Source: Paracoccaceae bacterium
GTDB lineage: Bacteria; Pseudomonadota; Alphaproteobacteria; Rhodobacterales; Rhodobacteraceae
Assembly (NCBI GenBank): GCA_007128865.1
Contig: SKWP01000466.1
Span: forward strand, 1 to 11,339
Length of the DNA: 11,339 nucleotides
Direction of reading: 5' to 3'
Under the pieces are notes generated by a model. That model had not been told where the DNA came from. It saw nothing but the letters and a program-made list of their open reading frames with translations, and searched no databases. Each line of letters opens with the position of its first letter. Position 1 is the stretch's first letter. The translations under genes were made by a program, and so were the position numbers. Positions 1 to 6,929 of this stretch are shown here, in pieces.

Positions 1-387
1 CGCCATGTTGGGCAGGGTGTGGCTGCCGGTGGCGTTCTCGAACATCACGTCGGGGAACTGTTCGGCCATGCGCAGGGTCGGCTGGAAATAGCTGAACGAG
101 GTGGTAAAGATCAGCTTGCAGTTGGCGCGCACCAGCTGGGTCACGACCCGGTCGAAATCGGGCGGCGCCACCATCTCGGCCAGTGTGGTGGTGACGGCGC
201 CGCCAAGCTTTTCTTCCAGGTGCAGGCGGCCGGCATTGTGCATGTGAGACCAGCCGAAATCGCCCACCGGGCCGATCAGCACCATGCCGACGTTCAGCGG
301 ATCGTTCGCCAGCACGCGCGCAGGCAGCGCGGTCGAGGCGGCCAGCGCGGCGGCGCCGGTCATCAGGTGGCGTCTGTTGAGGGTCAT
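1..387 (-). CDS. BMP-family ABC transporter substrate-binding protein (N-terminal part, truncated by window edge)
   Basis: Periplasmic ligand-binding component of the importer encoded just upstream on the same strand. The first 129 codons are visible; the frame runs off the left edge, and the family is usually about 320-360 residues. Residues 1-27 form a signal peptide with a twin-arginine-like stretch (NRRHLM at 4-9), a hydrophobic alanine-rich core and a cleavage site near VLA-ND. The mature part begins NVGMVLIGPVGDFGWSHMH, matching the family's first beta strand and the GDxGW ligand loop. The ATG at 385-387 has an AGGAG 10 nt upstream (398-402). It follows the second permease by 44 nt and is probably the last gene of the transporter operon. 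Known BMP proteins bind purine nucleosides or related compounds; the ligand here is unknown. Family assignment is confident. Tat rather than Sec export is an inference from the Arg pair. Confidence 0.88.
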   Translation of the reverse strand, partial: MTLNRRHLMTGAAALAASTALPARVLANDPLNVGMVLIGPVGDFGWSHMHNAGRLHLEEKLGGAVTTTLAEMVAPPDFDRVVTQLVRANCKLIFTTSFSYFQPTLRMAEQFPDVMFENATGSHTLPNMA

Positions 388-431
388 TGCGGGAGGTCTC
401 CTGTCGGTTGAGGTTGGAGGTTGTGGTTGAA

Positions 432-1358
432 CTATCGATCGGGGGTAAAGGGCTGGCCCAGCCCGGCAGGCGCCACGCTGCCCGCCCCGCCGCCCCGCCG
501 CATCGCCATGATCAGCGTCAGGGCAAGGATGGTGATCAGATAGGGCATCGCGGCCAGAAGCTGCGACGGGACCGCCACGCCGGCGGTCTGGGCATGCAGT
601 TGCAGGACGATCAGCCCGCCGAACAGATAGGCGCCAAGCATCGTGCGCAGCGGCAGCCACGAGGCAAAGACCACAATGGCCAGCGCGATCCAGCCGCGCC
701 CGGCGGTCATGCCCGCCGTCCAGAAGGGTGTCAGCACCAGCGACAGATAGGCACCGGCCAGCCCCGCGCAGGCGCCGCCAAACAGCACCGCGTAAAGCCT
801 GATGCGCAGCACCCGGTAGCCCAGCGCATGGGCCGATACCGGGTTTTCCCCGCAGGCGCGCAGGATCAGCCCCGCCTTGGTGCGCCACAGGAACCACGCC
901 ACCCCCGCCACCAGCGCGAAGGAGGCATAGACAAACGGATCCTGCCGGAACAGGATCGGGCCGATAACGGGGATATCGGACAGAAGCGGGATGGCGATAC
1001 GCCCGATCCCGTCGCGCTGGATGCCCACAAAAGGCGCGCCGACCACGCCCGAAAGGCCCAGCCCGAAGATCGTCAGCGCAAGGCCCGAGGCATACTGATT
1101 CACCGCCAGCCCCAGCGTCAGCAGGGCAAAGACCGCCGCCAGCGCCACGCCCGCACCGATCGCGGCCAGCACCCCCAGCAGGCTGGAGCCGGTAACCACG
1201 GCCACGACAACGCCAAAGGCCGCACCCATGATCATCATTCCCTCGACGCCGAGGTTCAGAACGCCGGACCGTTCCACCACCAGCTCGCCGATGGCCGCGA
1301 TAAGAAGCGGCGTGGCGGCGGTGATCACCGTCAGCAGGATCGCGGTGGCCAGCGTCAT
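432..1358 (-). CDS. ABC transporter permease, BMP/nucleoside type (second permease)
   Basis: Inner-membrane permease of 308 residues, about eight to ten hydrophobic helices, of the branched-chain amino acid/ribose-type permease superfamily (BPD_transp_2). It begins MTLATAILLTVITAATPLLIAAIG. The conserved motif GVLNLGVEGMMIMGA (about residues 33-47) is the hallmark of the second permease in BMP-type importers, paired with the NNWNIGAEGQ motif of the first. Cytoplasmic-loop residues such as RACGENPVSAHALG are also typical. The ATG at 1356-1358 overlaps the TGA of the upstream permease as ATGA, so translation is probably coupled. The reading frame stays open far upstream to about 2396, but that part is antiframe to the first permease and is not coding. 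The protein should form a heterodimeric pore with the first permease. Confidence 0.93.
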   Translation of the reverse strand: MTLATAILLTVITAATPLLIAAIGELVVERSGVLNLGVEGMMIMGAAFGVVVAVVTGSSLLGVLAAIGAGVALAAVFALLTLGLAVNQYASGLALTIFGLGLSGVVGAPFVGIQRDGIGRIAIPLLSDIPVIGPILFRQDPFVYASFALVAGVAWFLWRTKAGLILRACGENPVSAHALGYRVLRIRLYAVLFGGACAGLAGAYLSLVLTPFWTAGMTAGRGWIALAIVVFASWLPLRTMLGAYLFGGLIVLQLHAQTAGVAVPSQLLAAMPYLITILALTLIMAMRRGGGAGSVAPAGLGQPFTPDR

Positions 1359-2437
1359 GTCTGTGCCCCCTGCAGCGGCACCCTGCGGCGGATCCGGTAC
1401 AGGATCAGCGTGTCGCAGGCCAGGATGTAGAACAGCAGCAGGCCCTGAAAGACCAGCGTCATGTCGCGCGGCAGCCGCAGGATGATCTGGGCATTCTCGC
1501 CACCGATGAAGGTGATCGCGATGAAGATCCCCGCGATCAGGCAGCCCACCGGGTTCAGCCGCCCAAGGAATGCCACGATGATCGCGGTAAAGCCGTAGCC
1601 GGGCGAAAAGCCGGGCAGCAGCTGGCGCACGGTGCCCGCGGCCTCGATCACGCCGGCAAGACCCGCCAGCGCGCCGGACACCGCAAAGACCGTGATCGTC
1701 AGACGCGTATCCGAAAAGCCGGCGAAACGCGCCGCGCGCGGGGCCTGCCCGACCAGCCGGATCTCGAAGCCCTTGAGCGTGCGCGCCATCACCACCGCGG
1801 CCACCACGACCACCACCAGCGCGATGACCGAACCCAGGTTCATCCGCCCGCCGTCGAACAGCAGCGGCAGCGTGGCGTCGCGGGCGAATGTCACGGTCTG
1901 CGGCATGTTGAAACCCATCGGGTCGCGCCAGGGGCCGCGCACCAGCCAGTCCAGCAGCAGATCGGCCACATAGACCAGCATCAGCGACACCAGGATTTCG
2001 TTGACCCGCAGCCTGACCTTCAGCACCGCCGGGATCAGCGCATAGGCCATGCCGCCGGCCGCGCCCGCCAGCAGCATCAGCGGCAGCACCCAGGGGCCGC
2101 CCCAGCCATGGGTCCAGACCGCCACCCCGCCGCCGCAGATGGCGCCGATCAGGAACTGCCCCTCGGCGCCGATGTTCCAGTTGTTGGACCGAAAGCACAG
2201 CGCCAGCCCGACCGAGATCAGCACCAGCGGCGTGGCCTTGACCGCCACCTCCTGCAAGCCCCAGGCATCCGAAACAGGCCAGATGAAATAGACCTGCAGC
2301 GCGCGCCAGGGATCCTGACCCAAAAGCCAGAACACCACCAGCGACGAGGCCATGGTCAGCCCCACCGCCAGCAGCGGCGCGGCCAGCAGCGCCCATTTGC
2401 CCGCCTCGGCCCGACGTTCCAGCACCAGCGCCATCAT
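1355..2437 (-). CDS. ABC transporter permease, BMP/nucleoside type (first permease)
   Basis: Inner-membrane permease of 360 residues with about ten hydrophobic segments. The motif CFRSNNWNIGAEGQFLIGA (about residues 81-99) and the segment RVNEILVSLMLVYVADLL are diagnostic of the first permease in BMP-family nucleoside importers. The C-terminal region carries the loop FLGRLNPVG and ends in a basic tail (RIRRRVPLQ), consistent with a cytoplasmic end. The chosen start is the ATG at 2435-2437, whose ATGA overlaps the TGA stop of the ATPase gene. A second ATG follows at once at 2432-2434, so the protein may start MMALV or MALV. A GGAAAGG about 5 nt upstream lies inside the end of the ATPase gene. 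Operon position and overlap at both ends point to coupled translation and a fixed permease ratio. Confidence 0.93.
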   Translation of the reverse strand: MMALVLERRAEAGKWALLAAPLLAVGLTMASSLVVFWLLGQDPWRALQVYFIWPVSDAWGLQEVAVKATPLVLISVGLALCFRSNNWNIGAEGQFLIGAICGGGVAVWTHGWGGPWVLPLMLLAGAAGGMAYALIPAVLKVRLRVNEILVSLMLVYVADLLLDWLVRGPWRDPMGFNMPQTVTFARDATLPLLFDGGRMNLGSVIALVVVVVAAVVMARTLKGFEIRLVGQAPRAARFAGFSDTRLTITVFAVSGALAGLAGVIEAAGTVRQLLPGFSPGYGFTAIIVAFLGRLNPVGCLIAGIFIAITFIGGENAQIILRLPRDMTLVFQGLLLFYILACDTLILYRIRRRVPLQGAQT

Positions 2438-3990
2438 GCCACCCTTTCCATCACGGGCGGGGTATCTGCGACCGGCCCGAAGCCTTCGCCACCCATCAGC
2501 AGGCCAACGGCTTCGCGCGTCAGCCCCTCGGCCGGCCGGGCCGGCGAAAGGCGGCCGTGGAAGATTACCGCGATCCGGTCGGCGATCTCGAACAGCTCGT
2601 CCAGATCCTGGCTGATCACCAGCACCGATGCGCCGTCTGCGGCAAGATCGATCAGCGCCTGCCGGATCAGGCTGGCCGCGCCCGCATCCACCCCCCATGT
2701 CGGCTGCGAGACGACCAGCAGCCGCGGCTTGCGCAGGATTTCGCGGCCCACGACGAATTTCTGCAGGTTGCCGCCCGACAGCGCCCGTGCCTCGGGGTCG
2801 CGCGGGCCCTTGCGCACGTCAAAGGCGCTGGTCACCGCATCGACCCAGGCCAGCATGCGGTCGCGCTGAACAAAGCCGCGCCGCAGAAAGCCGTTGGCCG
2901 CATGGCCGGCCACCAGCGCGTTTTCCGACAGCGCCATGCGCGGGGCGGCGGCATGGCCGAGCCGTTCCTCGGGCACAAAGGCCGCGGCGCGGCGGCGCCG
3001 GGCGTTGATGCCGTCATGGCCAATGGGCGTGCCTTCCAGCACGATGGCGGCGGCGCGCGGCGCCGGCGCCTCGCCCGAAAGCGCGGCGAACAACTCGTCC
3101 TGCCCGTTGCCGGCCACCCCGGCGATGCCCAGTATCTCGCCCGCCGCCAGTTCAAGGCTGACGCCCTTCAGGCTGGTGCCCTGCGGATCCTCGGAGGGCA
3201 GGTCGAGGCTGTCCAGCCGCAGCCGCACCGGCCCTGCGGCGCTCTCGGCCCGGGCGCGGCGGACATCGGCGATCTGGCTGCCGACCATCATCCGCGCCAG
3301 GCTCGCCGCGGTCTGCTGGCGCGGGTCGCAGCGTTCGACCACGCGGCCCTGACGCAGGATCGTCGCGGCCTCGCACAGCCTGCGCACCTCGTCGAGCTTG
3401 TGCGAGATGTACAGCACCGCCCGGCCTTCGTCGCGCAGGGTGCGCAGCGTCTCGAACAGCCCCTCGGTTTCCTGCGGGGTCAGCACGCTGGTCGGTTCGT
3501 CGAGGATCAGAAGCTGCGGGTTCTGCATCAGGCAGCGCACGATCTCGATGCGCTGGCGCTCGCCCACCGACAGCCGCCAGACCTCGCGCCCCGGCTCCAG
3601 CGGCAGGCCATAGGCGCGGGACACCTCGCGCAACCGCTCGGCCACTTGCGGCAGGGGGGCGGCCTCGTCCAGCGCCAGGGCCACGTTCTCGGCCACGCTC
3701 AGTGCATCGAACAGCGAGAAATGCTGGAACACCATTCCGATCCCCAGCGCCCGGGCCGCACGCGGAGTGGGCAGCGACACGGCCCGCCCCTGCCACAGGA
3801 TCCGCCCGGCATCCGGCGCCAGCAGACCATAGAGCATCTTGACAAGCGTCGACTTGCCGGCGCCGTTTTCACCCAGCAGGGCATGGATTTCACCGGGCAT
3901 GACGGTCAGGTCGACGGCGTCATTGGCAACGAGGGTTCCGAAACGGCGCGTCACCGCCTCGGCGGCAAGAAGGGGGCTCCGATCAGCCAT
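2434..3990 (-). CDS. ABC transporter ATP-binding protein, duplicated nucleotide-binding domains (BMP/nucleoside type)
   Basis: Cytoplasmic motor of 518 residues with two fused ATPase domains, the usual length and layout for sugar- or nucleoside-type ATPases. Domain 1 (about 7-240) is complete: Walker A GENGAGKST at 40-48, Q-loop Q89, signature LSVGE at 140-144, Walker B LLILDE at 160-165, switch His197. Domain 2 (about 255-500) is degenerate: the P-loop position reads GVAGNGQDEL, the signature LSGGNLQK is present, and the Walker B end is SQPTWGVD, lacking the catalytic Glu. This asymmetry is normal for the family, so one site probably hydrolyses ATP. The ATG at 3988-3990 is chosen because a full AGGAGGT lies 7 nt upstream. 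The frame stays open another 138 codons upstream, but that part shows no family similarity. First gene of the operon. Confidence 0.94.
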   Translation of the reverse strand: MADRSPLLAAEAVTRRFGTLVANDAVDLTVMPGEIHALLGENGAGKSTLVKMLYGLLAPDAGRILWQGRAVSLPTPRAARALGIGMVFQHFSLFDALSVAENVALALDEAAPLPQVAERLREVSRAYGLPLEPGREVWRLSVGERQRIEIVRCLMQNPQLLILDEPTSVLTPQETEGLFETLRTLRDEGRAVLYISHKLDEVRRLCEAATILRQGRVVERCDPRQQTAASLARMMVGSQIADVRRARAESAAGPVRLRLDSLDLPSEDPQGTSLKGVSLELAAGEILGIAGVAGNGQDELFAALSGEAPAPRAAAIVLEGTPIGHDGINARRRRAAAFVPEERLGHAAAPRMALSENALVAGHAANGFLRRGFVQRDRMLAWVDAVTSAFDVRKGPRDPEARALSGGNLQKFVVGREILRKPRLLVVSQPTWGVDAGAASLIRQALIDLAADGASVLVISQDLDELFEIADRIAVIFHGRLSPARPAEGLTREAVGLLMGGEGFGPVADTPPVMERVA

Positions 3991-4418
3991 CGCCAGTACC
4001 TCCTGCCGCACATTGTCCGCCGGACCACGGCGCCTTCCGGCCACCACGGCCGGCCACACGCCGAAGGCGTCGCTCACCATGGTGTGAATTCGGTAGCCCA
4101 GAGATGCAACTGCGGCAATATCCCTGAGCGGAAGAGCAGGGCAGTTTTCGACCGGAGATGCCGTTTCTGCGAGCATCCCCGCCCAGGCACCGGTCTTTCC
4201 GCGCATGATCTGCGCCAGCCGGTGTGGGCTGGACGGGAACGAGCGGGCAGCTGACGGATTGCCTGGCGGGTGCTGCGCACCCGCGTGCATTGCCCAAAGC
4301 AGGGTCACTGCTGCGGCACGATCCCCGCGCCGAAGGCAGCGATGCCAGAGCGCCTTTCGGGCAGGTGGCGCGCGGTGTCCCCTATGGCAGCGGGCGCAAG
4401 ACATGCTAGGCTGTGTGC
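3991..4418. other. Divergent intergenic region with candidate leader structures
   Basis: 428 bp between the importer operon (minus) and the small gene at 4419 (plus). No credible gene: the open frames crossing it resemble no family I recognise and have no ribosome-binding site. Close to the ATPase it holds two adjacent hairpins, CCGGCC-accac-GGCCGG (4037-4053) and ACGCC-gaa-GGCGT (4058-4070), then a 10-bp palindrome CACCATGGTG (4075-4084). Further out is an 8-bp stem with a 3-nt loop (4266-4284). I could not match any riboswitch class that I know. Promoters for both directions should lie here, but I find no convincing -35/-10 pair. Confidence 0.5.
3998..4004 (-). promoter_or_regulatory. Shine-Dalgarno site of the ABC ATPase
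   Basis: AGGAGGT on the minus strand, 7 nt before the ATG at 3990. It is the strongest ribosome-binding site in the window and fixes the ATPase start against the longer upstream open frame. Confidence 0.8.
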
Positions 4419-4799
4419 ATGCTTCGTCTGTTCAGCCTGTTCGGCAAGTCGGCCGCGGTGAATGCGCTCGACGATTCGCTGCGCGCCGCCGGCGTGCATC
4501 CGCTTCTGGTGCCGGAGGCCGTGAAGCTCACGGTGATCCGGCTTCTGAAACGCGAAGGAAGCGCGGCACCGCAGGATGCCCGCTTTGGCCCTGCTGCCGA
4601 GTTGCTGGCCTTCTGCATCCTTGGCCGCGAGCCCTTCGTCGAGTGCAATGGGGCGCGGGCTGCCGACCGGGCCGATCAGCGCCTGGAAGCGGCCATCGCC
4701 GCGGGCGATTCGGTCGATGCAAGGCTGATCCTGCTGGCGCTGCATGCCGGGCTGATCGCCCCGGACATCGCCGACCGGATCGATGTCGAGGATCGCTGA
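4419..4799 (+). CDS. Conserved-type small protein of unknown function
   Basis: 126 residues beginning MLRLFSLFGKSAAVNALDDS. I do not recognise a characterised family. From memory its style resembles small uncharacterised Rhodobacterales proteins, but I cannot confirm this. Composition suggests a mostly helical soluble protein: a short hydrophobic N-terminus (LRLFSLFG), a helix-rich segment LLVPEAVKLTVIRLLKR, a central block PAAELLAFCILGREPF, and a C-terminal acidic helix ending IADRIDVEDR. No signal peptide, metal motif or catalytic signature is apparent. The ATG at 4419 is preferred to the in-frame GTG at 4413 because the AGG at 4408-4410 is 8 nt from the ATG but only 2 nt from the GTG. It stands alone, divergent from the importer operon and convergent with the DUF938 gene. 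That it is coding is supported by a clean 126-codon frame with high third-position GC, but shadow frames are common here. Confidence 0.68.
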   Translation: MLRLFSLFGKSAAVNALDDSLRAAGVHPLLVPEAVKLTVIRLLKREGSAAPQDARFGPAAELLAFCILGREPFVECNGARAADRADQRLEAAIAAGDSVDARLILLALHAGLIAPDIADRIDVEDR

Positions 4800-4974
4800 G
4801 CCTGTCGACCATGAAAAGCGAACGCCGGGCCTGACCGCGGCACCGCGACGCCGGTCTCGCGCGTCGCGCCCGGCAGCCGCATGATCGGGCCGGCGCTTTC
4901 GTCGTCGGATGGTGCCGGAGCGTGGCTACCGCGGCCGCAAACAACCCCTGCACCCGAAACCGGCAACGGCTGGA

Positions 4975-5643
4975 TCAAGTGCGACGATAGATCAGAAGGC
5001 GATTGTCGGCGGGCATCACACGCGCCGGCAGTGCGACAAGACCATGCCGTGACGCTTCCGCGTCCACTGCCGCGCGGTCGCGCAGGCCCCATTCTGGGTT
5101 GCGCATTCGCAGATCGGCGTCAAAGGCGGCGTTGCCCGGCCCGGTGAAGCCATCTGCCTCGTTGAAAGGGCCGTAGATCAACAGCAGCCCGCCGGCCCGA
5201 AGGCGTGCCGCCGCGCCCGCCACCAGACCAAGGGTTGCCGACCACGGGGCGATGTGCGTGAGATTGGCAGCAAACACCGCATCCACGCTGACGCCGGGCC
5301 AGGGTGGCCGGGCGGCATCGATCAGGACCGGCGGCAGAACGCGGGTGGCCAGTTCGGGGCAAAGCGCCCGCCAGGCCTGAACGGCTGCAAGACCCTCACT
5401 TGTTGCTTCGCTGGGCATCCACCGAACCTGCGGCAGGCAGCGCGCCATCCAGAGGGCGTGCTCGCCCGAGCCCGAGGCAATCTCGAGCACGCAGCAGTCG
5501 CCAGCCGGCAGCAGCTCGGCCAGCGCAGTGCGGATCGGCTCGCGGTTGCGCGCAGTCGCCGGTGCATGGCGCAGACCGGGATGCGCAGCCGCAGTTGCGG
5601 CAGGGTCGGCAAGCGGGTCGGCGGGGAACGGATCGAAGGTCAT
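4975..5643 (-). CDS. DUF938 family protein, predicted SAM-dependent methyltransferase
   Basis: 222 residues, full length for DUF938 (UPF0585). The N-terminus carries the family motif RHAPATARNREPI (25-37). Motif I of class I methyltransferases is clear as VLEIASGSGEHA (52-63) and should bind S-adenosylmethionine. Downstream blocks typical of the family are WMPSEATSEGLAAVQAW, DAVFAANLTHIAPW, GGLLLIYGPFNEADGFTGPGN and a C-terminal MPADNRLLIYRR. No substrate is established for the family, so methyl transfer is a fold-based prediction. The ATG at 5641-5643 is chosen because GAGGAA (5648-5653) lies just upstream; an extension to 5694 would run through a strong inverted repeat. It lies 91 nt downstream of pirin on the same strand and may be co-transcribed with it. 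The last arm of the intergenic hairpin touches its ribosome-binding site. Confidence 0.9.
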   Translation of the reverse strand: MTFDPFPADPLADPAATAAAHPGLRHAPATARNREPIRTALAELLPAGDCCVLEIASGSGEHALWMARCLPQVRWMPSEATSEGLAAVQAWRALCPELATRVLPPVLIDAARPPWPGVSVDAVFAANLTHIAPWSATLGLVAGAAARLRAGGLLLIYGPFNEADGFTGPGNAAFDADLRMRNPEWGLRDRAAVDAEASRHGLVALPARVMPADNRLLIYRRT

Positions 5644-5652
5644 GGCATTCCT

Positions 5653-5700
5653 CGCGGGTTGCAAGCCGGTATCGTGCCGTTGCCGGCGTGGCAACCCGCG
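5653..5700 (-). repeat. Imperfect hairpin between pirin and the DUF938 gene
   Basis: Perfect 10-bp arms CGCGGGTTGC (5653-5662) and GCAACCCGCG (5691-5700) enclose a second 5-bp stem, GCCGG (5665-5669) with CCGGC (5683-5687). On the minus strand the RNA would fold into a long stem whose 3' arm ends at the first base of the DUF938 Shine-Dalgarno site. There is no U-tract, so a standard intrinsic terminator is unlikely. It could be a translation-modulating or mRNA-stabilising structure, or a dispersed palindromic repeat. Confidence 0.7.
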
Positions 5701-5734
5701 CAGTCGGCCGATCCCGGCCTGTGGGCGCGCTGGG

Positions 5735-6643
5735 TCACCCCTGCCTGACGAATGTCCCGTTGCGCAACTCGCGGAAGGCCTGCTGCAGTTCTTCCTGCGT
5801 GTTCATCACGATCGGGCCATGCCAGGCCACCGGTTCCTTGATCGGCCGGCCGGTCATGAGCAGGAACCGAATGCCCTCGTCGCCCGCCTGCACGGTGATT
5901 TCATCGCCGGCGCCAAAGCGGATCAGCGTGCGGTTGCCGGTCATGTCGCGAATGTTCAGTTCCGCGCCGCGAAACTCCTTCTCGACCCGGATGCCGACCG
6001 GGGCGCTGGCGTCGCGGAAGGTGCCCGACCCGGCAAAGACATAGGCCAGCGCATTCGCCCGGGTGTCGACCGCAAAGACCTTGCGCCGCCCCGGCGGGAC
6101 CGAGATGTCCAGCAGCATCGGGTTTGCCGCAATCCCGTCCACCGGGCCGGTCTTGCCCCAGAACGAGCCGATGATCACCTTCACGATCGTGCCGTCGTCA
6201 TCGCCTTCCACCGGGATATCGCTGCGCGAGACGTCCTGATAGCGCGGCTGCGTCATCTTCAAAGCCCCGGGCAGGTTGGCCCACAGCTGGAAGCCGTGCA
6301 TCCGGCCCTGCACGTCGCCCGAGGGCATCTCCTGGTGCACGATGCCCGACCCTGCGGTCATCCACTGCACGCTGCCGGGGCCCAGCAGGCCCCGGTTGCC
6401 CAGCGAGTCGGCATGCTCGACCTGCCCCTCCAGCACATAGGTGATCGTCTCGATGCCGCGATGCGGATGCCAGGGAAAGCCGCGGGAATAGAGCCGCGGA
6501 TCGTCGTTGCGGAAATCATCCATCATCAGGAACGGATCGGTCAGCGTCGGATCGCCGAAGCCGAAGACACGGTGCAGGTGAACCCCGGCCCCTTCGATGG
6601 CGGGTTGTGCGGTGCTGGTGGCGGCAACGGGTCTGAAGGTCAT
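5735..6643 (-). CDS. Pirin family protein (bicupin, metal-binding)
   Basis: 302 residues, close to the usual 280-300 for pirins. The N-terminal cupin holds the metal ligands: HPHRG gives His59 and His61, and GIVHQEM gives His103 and Glu105, matching the three-His-one-Glu iron site of human pirin. Further family blocks are DPFLMMDDF (36-44), ETITYVLEGQVEHADSLG (65-82) and the C-terminal pirin_C region ending LLMTGRPIKEPVAWHGPIVMN. Bacterial pirins such as E. coli YhhW show quercetin 2,3-dioxygenase activity in vitro, but their physiological role is unsettled. The ATG at 6641-6643 is preferred to the upstream ATG at 6653-6655, ATG at 6665-6667 and TTG at 6668-6670 because GGAG (6650-6653) is 6 nt upstream and the family usually starts here. 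It is cytoplasmic, with no signal peptide. A perfect inverted repeat lies 76-93 bp upstream. Confidence 0.93.
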   Translation of the reverse strand: MTFRPVAATSTAQPAIEGAGVHLHRVFGFGDPTLTDPFLMMDDFRNDDPRLYSRGFPWHPHRGIETITYVLEGQVEHADSLGNRGLLGPGSVQWMTAGSGIVHQEMPSGDVQGRMHGFQLWANLPGALKMTQPRYQDVSRSDIPVEGDDDGTIVKVIIGSFWGKTGPVDGIAANPMLLDISVPPGRRKVFAVDTRANALAYVFAGSGTFRDASAPVGIRVEKEFRGAELNIRDMTGNRTLIRFGAGDEITVQAGDEGIRFLLMTGRPIKEPVAWHGPIVMNTQEELQQAFRELRNGTFVRQG

Positions 6644-6718
6644 GGGGAACTCCATTCGGTTTGCCATCAATGTGGGCGATCAGGGGAAACAATCAAAGGG
6701 ATGCCGATTCCGCATGCG

Positions 6719-6736
6719 CTGTGCGCCTGCGCACAG
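6719..6736. repeat. Perfect inverted repeat upstream of pirin
   Basis: CTGTGCGC-ct-GCGCACAG, 8-bp arms with a 2-nt centre. The centre is about 85 bp upstream of the pirin ATG. The short centre suits a protein-binding dyad better than an RNA hairpin. An operator for pirin is possible; no regulator gene is adjacent. Confidence 0.55.
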
Positions 6737-6902
6737 TCTGGCCCGGCGCAGGTCCGGCGTCTTGCTGCAGCGGCAGCCGGGCGCGCCTTTTGCCCGGGCA
6801 GGATCGCCCCGGCACGCGAACGCGCCCGGGGCACCTGCCTGTGGCCCTGTTCGCCGGCAGGCCGGGGCGCCGGACGGGTTGGGATCAGCGGTGCGCGAAT
6901 GC

Positions 6903-6927
6903 CCTCACACTGCCCGGTCCGGTGAGG
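6903..6927 (-). terminator. Weak candidate terminator after DUF4387
   Basis: CCTCAC (6903-6908) pairs with GTGAGG (6922-6927) around a 13-nt loop, starting 2 nt after the DUF4387 stop. Its position suits transcript ending, but there is no U-tract and the stem is only 6 bp. Confidence 0.3.
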
Positions 6928-6929
6928 AT

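Larger units (their letters stand above)
6644..6929. other. Intergenic region between pirin and the DUF4387 gene
   Basis: 286 bp with no credible gene. It holds a perfect 8-bp inverted repeat at 6719-6736 and several GC-rich dyads, including CCTGCC paired with GGCAGG within 6830-6870. The weak hairpin just after the DUF4387 stop is listed separately. It should contain the pirin promoter, but no clear -35/-10 pair is visible. Confidence 0.5.

Noticed and set aside
387..1430. Long plus-strand frame of 347 codons
   Set aside because: It lies antisense to the second permease. Its product is a low-complexity run of Arg, Gln, His and Gly with no family resemblance, typical of a GC-rich shadow frame.
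432..2396. A fused 654-residue double permease on the minus strand
   Set aside because: The upstream half is out of frame with the first permease and has no permease motifs. The ATGA overlap at 1355-1358 marks the true start of the second permease.
2557..4254. Plus-strand frame of 565 codons
   Set aside because: It is antisense to the ABC ATPase, which has complete motifs. Its composition is His/Arg/Gln-rich and it has no ribosome-binding site.
3991..4404. N-terminal extension of the ABC ATPase by 138 residues
   Set aside because: The extension resembles no ABC protein, and the AGGAGGT 7 nt before the ATG at 3990 fits the normal family start.
4800..4974. A bidirectional terminator between the convergent genes
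   Set aside because: The 175-bp gap has several GC-rich dyads but none with a clean stem and a T-tract on either strand.
5528..6925. Plus-strand frame of 465 codons
   Set aside because: It is antisense to pirin and part of DUF938. The pirin metal motifs prove the other strand is coding.
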